From: Gammaproteobacteria bacterium UBA6173
GTDB lineage: Bacteria > Pseudomonadota > Gammaproteobacteria > Pseudomonadales > Pseudohongiellaceae
Assembly (NCBI GenBank): GCA_002422225.1
Contig: DITX01000095.1
Span: 14,278 to 20,489, forward strand
Direction of reading: 5' to 3'
Length of the DNA stretch: 6,212 bases
Positions within the stretch are counted from its first letter, which is position 1; each line of letters starts with the position of its first letter. Shown here piece after piece: positions 1-5,906 of the stretch. The position numbers and the translations under genes were made by a program. The notes beneath the pieces are model-generated. The model did no database searches. It worked only from the letters and a program-made list of their open reading frames with translations, and was not told the DNA's origin.

Positions 1-498
1 GTGATCAACAGCATTGCAGAACAAACAAATTTGTTGGCACTCAATGCTGCGATTGAAGCCGCGCGAGCAGGTGAGCAAGGCCGTGGTTTTGCTGTTGTTG
101 CGGACGAAGTGCGTACACTCGCCAGTCGTACCCAGAAGTCAACGGTAGAAATCAAAGCCTTGATCAATAAGGTTCAGTCCAGCACCCGCACGTGTATTAC
201 CAGCATCGGCGAAGCGCAAGATAAGGCCCGGCAGTGTGTGCACTTTAATGACGCGGCTGGCAGTTCTTACAGCAGTATCAGTCAGGCGGTATCGTCGATC
301 AGAAACATGACCTTCCAGGTTGCAACTGCGGTTGAAGAGCAAAGTGCAGTTGCCGAGGAAGTGACACGTAATCTGGTGAATATACAGACACACTCCGACA
401 GAACCAGTGAGGCGTCGTCGTTAACATCCGAGGCCAGTAAGCGTTTGGTAAGCGATGTGACGAGTTTGCGCGAGATGGTTGCACAGTTCTCTGCATAA
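1..498 (+). CDS. Methyl-accepting chemotaxis protein, C-terminal signalling domain (5' partial)
   Basis: The reading frame is open from the first base to the TAA at 496-498. The GTG at base 1 is therefore an internal Val codon, not a start, and the sensor, membrane segments and HAMP region lie upstream. The visible 165 residues begin inside the highly conserved cytoplasmic hairpin tip of chemoreceptors: residues 5-24 match the IAEQTNLLALNAAIEAARAG signature, followed by EQGRGFAVVADEVR. In this family the tip binds CheA and CheW and controls the histidine kinase. The rest is a long heptad-rich helix running back toward the membrane. It includes a VEEQSAVAEEV stretch near residues 111-121 that resembles the C-terminal adaptation (methylation) region. 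The protein ends in a plain LREMVAQFSA with no NWETF-like CheR/CheB tether. The ligand cannot be inferred because the sensor domain is missing. A terminator follows at 541-582. Confidence 0.96.
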   Translation: MINSIAEQTNLLALNAAIEAARAGEQGRGFAVVADEVRTLASRTQKSTVEIKALINKVQSSTRTCITSIGEAQDKARQCVHFNDAAGSSYSSISQAVSSIRNMTFQVATAVEEQSAVAEEVTRNLVNIQTHSDRTSEASSLTSEASKRLVSDVTSLREMVAQFSA

Positions 499-540
499 TC
501 CTTGGCTGATCGCAAAATTGCGGTTAGTGTGTAGTACTTA

Positions 541-582
541 CGCCTGTTGTTTGCTGACCCTCAGCCAATAGGCGTTTTTTTT
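541..582 (+). terminator. Rho-independent terminator of the chemoreceptor gene
   Basis: The outer arms CGCCT (541-545) and AGGCG (570-574) pair. An inner GCTGA (553-557) pairs with TCAGC (561-565) around a CCC loop, and TTG/CAA pairs can form in between with a small asymmetric bulge. Eight T residues follow directly (575-582). The hairpin sits 43 bp after the chemoreceptor stop codon and separates that gene from the amidohydrolase operon. Confidence 0.88.
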
Positions 583-609
583 GAACTCTTCCCCGCAAGC
601 TTCTATGAT
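581..609 (+). promoter_or_regulatory. Predicted sigma70-type promoter of the amidohydrolase operon
   Basis: A -35 candidate TTGAAC (581-586, 4 of 6 consensus bases) and a -10 candidate TATGAT (604-609, 5 of 6) are separated by exactly 17 bp. Transcription would start near 616, leaving a leader of about 26 nt that contains the ribosome binding site of the 642 gene. The first two bases of the -35 box are the last two T residues of the preceding terminator tract. No operator-like palindrome is obvious here. This is a prediction from sequence only. Confidence 0.6.
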
Positions 610-630
610 GGCGCATTACCTCGCCACATC

Positions 631-634
631 GGAG
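631..634 (+). promoter_or_regulatory. Ribosome binding site for the 979-aa amidohydrolase
   Basis: GGAG lies 7 nt before the ATG at 642. It supports that start over the two out-of-frame ATG triplets at 605 and 608. A typical signal peptide begins directly at this ATG. Confidence 0.75.
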
Positions 635-641
635 TGTACCC

Positions 642-3581
642 ATGGTGAATTTTTTGATCAGACGTGTTGTTGTGAGTCTGGTGGTATTGATCGCAACAAC
701 GTCTTTGGTGATTGCGCAAGAAACCGCAAGACCCAATGGCATTGCAGATAACCGCAACGAAGCGCTTGCACTGACCGGGGCGACGCTTTATCTGCCAGGC
801 GGTCAATTGTTGGAGAACGGCACCTTGTTGATCCGTGATGGCGTCATTGTGGATGTGCTGTCTTCTGCCACCGTGCCGGCGGGCTATTTTGTGATTGATC
901 TGGCTGGTCGGTATGTCTATCCGGGCTTGATCGACATAAACACCGGTTATGGCCTGCCTGCACTTGGGCGCCCTGCCATGGGTGGAGGGGCAGAGGTTCT
1001 GGAATCCAGCGGCTTGGCGTATAACGCCAACGATGCCATTCGTGCACATTACCGCGCTGTCGAAGAGTTCAAACCTGATCAAAAACGCGCCGAGGAACTG
1101 CGCAAACTGGGTTTTACCACCGTGCTGAGTTTGCGCGCTGATGGTATCGCCAGAGGCACGTCCAGTCTGGTTCAGCTCGGCAGTAAAAATGCCAATGAGT
1201 CTGTTTTATTGTCCGATGCCGCCGCACATTATTCGCTGAGCAAAGGCAGTTCACGGCAATCACTGCCGTCATCCTTGATGGGCGCCATCGCGCTGCTTCG
1301 TCAAACCTACCTGGATGCTCAGTGGTTTGAACAACATAATCCACGACCTTTTGTGGACGAATCTTTGGAAGCCTGGATCAAAAATCGGTCTTTGCCACAG
1401 GTCATGGACGTCAGCAATTGGCATCAGGCACTTACCCTGCATGATGTGGCCAGAGAGTTTGGTGCCGAGTATCTGATTAAAACAGGTAACGATGCCTATC
1501 AACGCGCACCAGAGCTGGCAGCAACAGGTGCCAGTTTGATAGTGCCGGTGAATTTTCCGGACGCACCTGAGGTGGCCGATCCGTTTGTGGCGGATGATGT
1601 GTCTTTCACAGCCCTGAAACACTGGGAGCTGGCACCCTTCAATTTGCGCCTGCTGCACGAGCAGGGCATCCGATTTGCTATTACCAGTGCAGGTGCGGAA
1701 CAAAAATTTCACGACAATATTCGTCTCGCCGTGCGTAATGGTTTGCCAGCCAACGTGGCAATCGCGGCGTTGACACAAGTGCCCGCTGAGATGTTGAACG
1801 TCGACGATCGGGTGGGCAGCCTGCAAACGGGCCGTCTCGCCAATCTGTTGGTGGCATCCGGGCCTTTGTTTGGTGATGGCACCCGGCTGTTAGAGAACTG
1901 GGTGCAAGGTCAGCGCTATGTGCTATCAGACAGCCCGGAGTCGTATCGTGGCCGTTATGAGCTGATTGCAGGGGAGCGTCGCTTGGCCGTGAATATTGAC
2001 TTTAAAGCGGGCAAACCCGACGGCAAATTGATGGACGCCACGGGTGTTGACGCGATTGAGGGTGCTCATATCTCGATAAACTTGACGCCTGAATTGATGA
2101 CCATCAATTTTGGTCTTGCAGAGGATGCTGGCAGTACCAGACTGAGCGGTTGGGCAAACACTAATGGTTGGCAGGGCAGCGGCTTGACTGCAACGGGTGA
2201 GGCCATTACCTGGCAGTTAAGTCGGATCGCCGATCTGCCAGAAGTAATCAGTGAACAGCAAGCTGCAGACGACGCTGTAGTAGCCTTGCCATCGCCAGTT
2301 CTGTATCCCTTTGCCGCTTATGGCAGCGAAACCTTGCCAGTGCCACAAGATACCCTGATTCGAGGCGCCACGGTGTGGACCAACGAAGATGAAGGCATCA
2401 TTCAGACCGATGTATTGGTACGCGCGGGCAAGATCGCTGCTATTGGTAACAATCTTGATGCAGGTAATGCGCTGGTCGTTGATGGAACAGGCCAGCATCT
2501 GACGCCTGGCATCATTGATGAACATACCCATATTGCATTGTTTGCGATTAATGAAGGGGCGACTAACTCCAGCATGGTGCGCATTCGCGATGTGGTCGAT
2601 TCGCAAGACGTCAATATTTATCGCAACCTCGCAGGCGGTGTTGTCGCCGCACAGCAGCTACACGGTTCAGCCAATCCGATTGGTGGGCAATCGTCCTTGA
2701 TCAAAATGCGCTGGGGACTCAGTCCACAAGGCCTGCGCATTGAAAATGGTGCCGAGTTCATCAAATTTGCACTGGGTGAAAATGTTAAACGCAGCACCAA
2801 CCCCGCCTCTGTGCGTTATCCCCAGACGCGCATGGGTGTGGAACAGGTTTTTATTGATGCCTTCAGTCAGGCGCGTGAGTATGAGCAGCGTTGGAACAGC
2901 TACAACAGCTTGTCTGCCTCGCAGCGTCGCAGAGCAGTTGCCCCTCGGCGTGATCTGGTGAATGAGGCCATGCTGGAAGTATTAAACGGTGAGCGTTACG
3001 TGACAGCGCATTCCTACGTACAGTCAGAGATCAATATGCTGCTGCACGTGGCAGACAGTTTTGATTTTACGATCAACACCTTCACGCACATTCTGGAAGG
3101 TTACAAGGTCGCTGACAAAATGGCAGAACATGGGGCCGGTGGTTCTACTTTTGCCGATTGGTGGGCTTATAAATGGGAGGTGCGTGAGGCGATTCCCTAC
3201 AATGCGGCGCTGATGCAACAGGCCGGCATGGTGGTGGCATTGAACTCGGATGACGCAGAGATGTCGCGCCGCCTGAATCAGGAAGCCGGAAAAATGGTCA
3301 AGTATGGCGAAGTCAGCGAGTCAGATGCCTTAAAAATGGTCACTCTGAATCCTGCCAAATTGCTGCATCTCGACGACAGAATGGGCAGTATCCGGGTGGG
3401 TAAAGACGCCGACCTGGTGCTGTGGAATGACCATCCTTTGTCAGTGTATGCCTTGGCACAAACCACCTGGGTCGATGGTGTTGCCTATTTTGATCGTGCG
3501 CGCGATCAGCAGTTACGACGCAATATTGCCGATGAACGTGCCAGAATCATTTCCAAAATTACTGCAGCAAACCAGGAGTAA
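642..3581 (+). CDS. Exported tandem-module amidohydrolase (degenerate N-terminal module, intact C-terminal module)
   Basis: This is a 979-residue exported protein. Residues 1-25 form a signal peptide: Arg7-Arg8, a hydrophobic core, and a V-I-A cleavage site before Gln26. Two amidohydrolase modules follow. Module 1 (about 40-430) keeps the fold landmarks YPGLID (residues 93-98) and VDDRVG (387-392). Its HxH metal motif is replaced by Asn100-Thr-Gly102, and the late Asp is replaced by Ala350/Gly351, so it looks catalytically dead. Residues about 435-565 are a beta-rich linker of unknown role. Module 2 (about 570-979) has a complete binuclear-metal set: His628 and His630 in EHTH, Lys708 in GAEFIK (likely the carboxylated Lys), His790, His816 and Asp870. 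This pattern is typical of imidazolonepropionase/prolidase-like amidohydrolases, which hydrolyse amide or related bonds in small molecules or peptides. The substrate is not predictable. The protein is probably periplasmic. The next gene starts 4 bp downstream with its ribosome binding site over this stop codon, implying an operon. Confidence 0.92.
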   Translation: MVNFLIRRVVVSLVVLIATTSLVIAQETARPNGIADNRNEALALTGATLYLPGGQLLENGTLLIRDGVIVDVLSSATVPAGYFVIDLAGRYVYPGLIDINTGYGLPALGRPAMGGGAEVLESSGLAYNANDAIRAHYRAVEEFKPDQKRAEELRKLGFTTVLSLRADGIARGTSSLVQLGSKNANESVLLSDAAAHYSLSKGSSRQSLPSSLMGAIALLRQTYLDAQWFEQHNPRPFVDESLEAWIKNRSLPQVMDVSNWHQALTLHDVAREFGAEYLIKTGNDAYQRAPELAATGASLIVPVNFPDAPEVADPFVADDVSFTALKHWELAPFNLRLLHEQGIRFAITSAGAEQKFHDNIRLAVRNGLPANVAIAALTQVPAEMLNVDDRVGSLQTGRLANLLVASGPLFGDGTRLLENWVQGQRYVLSDSPESYRGRYELIAGERRLAVNIDFKAGKPDGKLMDATGVDAIEGAHISINLTPELMTINFGLAEDAGSTRLSGWANTNGWQGSGLTATGEAITWQLSRIADLPEVISEQQAADDAVVALPSPVLYPFAAYGSETLPVPQDTLIRGATVWTNEDEGIIQTDVLVRAGKIAAIGNNLDAGNALVVDGTGQHLTPGIIDEHTHIALFAINEGATNSSMVRIRDVVDSQDVNIYRNLAGGVVAAQQLHGSANPIGGQSSLIKMRWGLSPQGLRIENGAEFIKFALGENVKRSTNPASVRYPQTRMGVEQVFIDAFSQAREYEQRWNSYNSLSASQRRRAVAPRRDLVNEAMLEVLNGERYVTAHSYVQSEINMLLHVADSFDFTINTFTHILEGYKVADKMAEHGAGGSTFADWWAYKWEVREAIPYNAALMQQAGMVVALNSDDAEMSRRLNQEAGKMVKYGEVSESDALKMVTLNPAKLLHLDDRMGSIRVGKDADLVLWNDHPLSVYALAQTTWVDGVAYFDRARDQQLRRNIADERARIISKITAANQE
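3574..3578 (+). promoter_or_regulatory. Ribosome binding site overlapping the upstream stop codon region
   Basis: AGGAG lies in the last codons of the 979-aa gene, directly before its TAA (3579-3581), and 7 nt before the ATG at 3586. This fixes the start of the second amidohydrolase at 3586 rather than at the in-frame ATG at 3427 inside the upstream gene. Ribosomes finishing the first gene would stop on this site, which suggests translational coupling and matched synthesis of the two proteins. Confidence 0.82.
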
Positions 3582-3585
3582 ACCC

Positions 3586-4893
3586 ATGCGCACCTACTCA
3601 GCTTTAATCCTGACAACGTTGCTGACCGTTTGCGTACCCATGTCGCAGGCCATTGTGCCAACGCCAGCGCCTGATCAGGCGGAGCCCATAGCAATCACCA
3701 ATGCCACGATTCATGTGGGCGATGGCACTGTCATCAATAACGGTGTGCTGGCTTTTGATAAGGGGGTAATCACCTATGTGGGTACTGATAACAATCGCCC
3801 CGAATTTTTTAATCACCAGCTCATCAATCTGCAAGGCTTGCATGTGTATCCGGGTTTTGTGTTGCCCAATACCGAGTTGGGTCTGTCGGAAGTGGCTAAT
3901 CTGCGTGCCACCAATGATGTGGTGGAAACTGGCGACATCAATGCCAGTGTGCGCTCGGCGATCGCCTACAACACCGATTCCGAATTGATACCAACTTTCC
4001 GGTTTAACGGTATTTTGACCGCGGGTGTTACCCCTGAAGGCGGTTTGATTTCAGGCAGATCAAGCGTATTCAAACTGGATGGCTGGAACTGGGAAGACTC
4101 ATTACTAAAGTCCGATGCTGCCATGCATATGAACTGGCCGGCCAGAATCAGACGACAACGTAATGAAACCACCGGTGTATTTGAAAATGCGGATAACACC
4201 GATTACCCGTACATGACACAAATGCTGCACAGCTTGTTTCAGGATGCACGCACTTATACGGGCTCGCCATTCAACCTGAACCTTGAAGCCATGCAACCCT
4301 TGTTTAGCGGCGATGCCAAGTTGTTTATCCACGCCAATGATGCCCGTGACATTATCGCCAGTGTGCAGTTTGCCCGCAGTTACGGTGTCAGCGATATTGT
4401 TGTAGTAGGCGGGCGCGATGCCCTGAAGGTTAAAGATCTGTTGCTAGCTGAATCAGTGTCGGTTGTGTACGAGTCTGTGCACGCGCTGCCTGCCCAGGAA
4501 TGGTACGACGTTGACGAGCAATATAAGGTTCCGTTTCAGTTGCATGAAGCAGGCATTCTAGTGGGCATAGGCGGTGGCGAAACTGATCTCAACTCTCAGC
4601 GCAATCTGCCATTTTTTGCTGGCACAGCCGCAGGCTACGGGCTTGATCGTGAAACTGCCTTGTCGATGATCACCGCTCATAACGCCAAAATTCTGGGCGT
4701 GGATGACCGCGTTGGCACACTGGAAGCTGGCAAAGATGCGACATTTTTTATCTCGGGTGGTGATGCGTTGGATATGCGAACCAATCAGTTACAAGAAGCG
4801 TTTATTCAAGGGCGCTTGATTGACTTGTTTGGTACTCAGCAAGCGCTGTATCAGCGTTTTTATGAGCGATATTCCAATTTGCCAATAGAGTGA
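3586..4893 (+). CDS. Exported amidohydrolase-like protein with degenerate metal site
   Basis: A 435-residue protein is read from the ATG at 3586. Residues 1-22 are a signal peptide (basic start, hydrophobic core, S-Q-A before Ile23), which an earlier start would bury. It is a single amidohydrolase module: an N-terminal beta segment (about 34-85, AITNATIHVGDG onward), YPGF at 88-91, and a C-terminal VDDRVGTLEAGKDA (372-385) returning to the beta domain. The HxH motif is replaced by Asn95-Thr-Glu97, and the catalytic Asp region reads GIGGGE (Gly331/Glu332). His249 (in FIHAND) and His299 occupy places that could correspond to the strand-5 and strand-6 ligands. A normal binuclear hydrolase site is therefore absent. 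It may be a pseudoenzyme partner of the 979-aa protein, or bind one metal atypically. It shares landmarks with module 1 of that protein, including N-A-rich and LLKSDAAMH/LLSDAAAH segments. No terminator separates it from the downstream nuclease gene. Confidence 0.9.
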   Translation: MRTYSALILTTLLTVCVPMSQAIVPTPAPDQAEPIAITNATIHVGDGTVINNGVLAFDKGVITYVGTDNNRPEFFNHQLINLQGLHVYPGFVLPNTELGLSEVANLRATNDVVETGDINASVRSAIAYNTDSELIPTFRFNGILTAGVTPEGGLISGRSSVFKLDGWNWEDSLLKSDAAMHMNWPARIRRQRNETTGVFENADNTDYPYMTQMLHSLFQDARTYTGSPFNLNLEAMQPLFSGDAKLFIHANDARDIIASVQFARSYGVSDIVVVGGRDALKVKDLLLAESVSVVYESVHALPAQEWYDVDEQYKVPFQLHEAGILVGIGGGETDLNSQRNLPFFAGTAAGYGLDRETALSMITAHNAKILGVDDRVGTLEAGKDATFFISGGDALDMRTNQLQEAFIQGRLIDLFGTQQALYQRFYERYSNLPIE

Positions 4894-4908
4894 ATACCAA
4901 CAATTAAT
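4879..4908 (+). promoter_or_regulatory. Weak candidate promoter for the endonuclease gene
   Basis: TTGCCA (4879-4884, 5 of 6 matches to the -35 consensus) is followed after 18 bp by ATTAAT (4903-4908, 4 of 6, but lacking the important TA start of a -10 box). The region 4901-4910 is AT-rich. If real, transcription starts near 4915 with a leader of about 34 nt. No terminator lies between 4893 and 4949, so read-through from the amidohydrolase operon is an equally good explanation for nuclease expression. Confidence 0.28.
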
Positions 4909-4948
4909 AACCTGACAACGGCTTGGCGCAGATCAAACGGACCCTAAG

Positions 4949-5845
4949 GTGAAGACACGAAGTACACCGTTTTTAATTTTGGTCTCGCTGCAGTTGTTGT
5001 ACGCGTGTTCGTACCGCGAGGCGCCGCAGACCTTTGATCAGGCCAGAACCACGCTGCGTCAAGCTGTCTACCATGACAGGAATAGCGAAGGCGATTTCTA
5101 TTGTGGCTGTGACTGGCGGTGGGTGGGCGAGTCCGGCGGTCGCACCGATCTGGCCAGCTGTGCCTATCAGGTGCGCGCTCAGGCAGAGCGTGCTGCCAGA
5201 ACAGAGTGGGAGCATATTGTTCCCGCCTCGGCATTTGGGCAGCCGCGTCAATGTTGGCGTAACGGCGGTCGCGAAAATTGTAATCGCACAGATGCGTTTT
5301 TTAACCGCATGGAAGCGGACTTACACAATATTGTGCCTGCGCTGGGTGAAGTTAATGCGGATCGCTCTAACTTTCGTTTTGATGAGATAGAAGGAGAGCC
5401 TTATCAGTATGGTGCCTGTGAGTTTGAAGTGGATTTCAGGCAAGGACTGGCTGAACCTCGTGATGAGGTGAAGGGGCAGGTGGCCAGGATCTACTTTTAT
5501 ATGCACCAGCGTTATGAGTTGAATCTGTCCGCAATAGAGCAACAACGCTTTTTGCAATGGCATCAGCAATTTCCGGTGTCAACCTGGGAGCTCGAGCGAG
5601 ATCGACGTATCGCAGCCATCATGGGGCATCACAATCCGTTTGTGACGGGGGAGCAGCAGTGGTTATTTCAGGCTGCAGCCCAGTCAGATCTGCAAATACG
5701 TGGCAATCGCAATAGCAAGATCTATCATTTGTCGGAGGGCTGCCCGGGTTACGCGCAGGTATCTGAGTCAAACCGCGTGAATTTTGAATCGGAACAGGCC
5801 GCCTTGGCTGCGGGTTTTCGCAAAGCAGGTAATTGCAGGCAATAA
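4949..5845 (+). CDS. endA: Endonuclease I (EndA/NucM family) lipoprotein with C-terminal extension
   Basis: A 298-residue protein starting at GTG. No other start codon lies between the upstream in-frame stop (4913-4915) and 4949, and a weak CGGA (4938-4941) sits 7 nt before it. Residues 1-20 are a signal with a lipobox-like L-Y-A-Cys20 and Ser21 at +2, suggesting an outer-membrane lipoprotein. Family motifs align with E. coli EndA: YCGC (51-54), SCAYQVR (70-76), WEHIVPA (87-93) with general-base His89 and metal ligand Glu88, RQCWRNGGRENC (100-111), MEADLHN with metal ligand Asn127, GEVNADRSNF (133-142), YGAC (154-157), and GHHNPFV (226-232). The fold is a beta-beta-alpha-metal nuclease that cleaves DNA nonspecifically, usually in the periplasm or outside. 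Two cysteines usual near the C-terminus are missing, and a tail of about 55 residues carries His260, Cys265 and Cys296. It is convergent with a TonB receptor gene. Confidence 0.94.
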   Translation: MKTRSTPFLILVSLQLLYACSYREAPQTFDQARTTLRQAVYHDRNSEGDFYCGCDWRWVGESGGRTDLASCAYQVRAQAERAARTEWEHIVPASAFGQPRQCWRNGGRENCNRTDAFFNRMEADLHNIVPALGEVNADRSNFRFDEIEGEPYQYGACEFEVDFRQGLAEPRDEVKGQVARIYFYMHQRYELNLSAIEQQRFLQWHQQFPVSTWELERDRRIAAIMGHHNPFVTGEQQWLFQAAAQSDLQIRGNRNSKIYHLSEGCPGYAQVSESNRVNFESEQAALAAGFRKAGNCRQ

Positions 5846-5854
5846 CAAAAGTCT

Positions 5855-5889
5855 AAAAAAATACGGCGCCCTCGGACGCCGTATTTTTT
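5855..5889. terminator. Bidirectional intrinsic terminator between convergent genes
   Basis: TACGGCG (5862-5868) pairs perfectly with CGCCGTA (5877-5883) around an 8-nt loop. The stem is flanked by seven A residues on the left (5855-5861) and six T residues on the right (5884-5889). Read on either strand, this gives a GC-rich hairpin followed by a U-tract. It begins 10 bp after the endonuclease stop and 18 bp beyond the stop of the opposing receptor gene, so it can serve both. Confidence 0.93.
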
Positions 5890-5906
5890 GTGGCAAATGT
5901 GCTTGA

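Noticed and set aside
1..3. GTG at the first base as a start codon for the chemotaxis gene
   Set aside because: The sequence begins inside the conserved receptor hairpin tip, so the GTG is an internal Val codon and the gene is cut by the window edge.
511..522. Short inverted repeat CGCAAAATTGCG as an operator or terminator
   Set aside because: The arms are only 4-5 bp with a tiny loop and no T-tract, so it is not distinguishable from chance.
603..1082. Long minus-strand frame opposite the start of the first amidohydrolase
   Set aside because: It is antisense to a signal peptide and clear family sequence, has His/Arg/Gln-rich composition typical of a shadow frame, and has no recognisable domain.
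1269..1826. Minus-strand frame of 185 codons inside the first amidohydrolase
   Set aside because: It mirrors module 1 codons on the opposite strand and shows no family pattern, signal or plausible context.
3427..3585. In-frame upstream ATG extending the second amidohydrolase by 53 residues
   Set aside because: It lies within the coding region of the 979-aa protein in another frame, has no ribosome binding site role, and would bury the clear signal peptide that starts at 3586.
3586..3651. Lipoprotein signal in the 435-aa protein at Cys16
   Set aside because: The preceding residues L-T-V do not fit a lipobox (Val at -1), whereas S-Q-A at 20-22 fits a signal I cleavage site.
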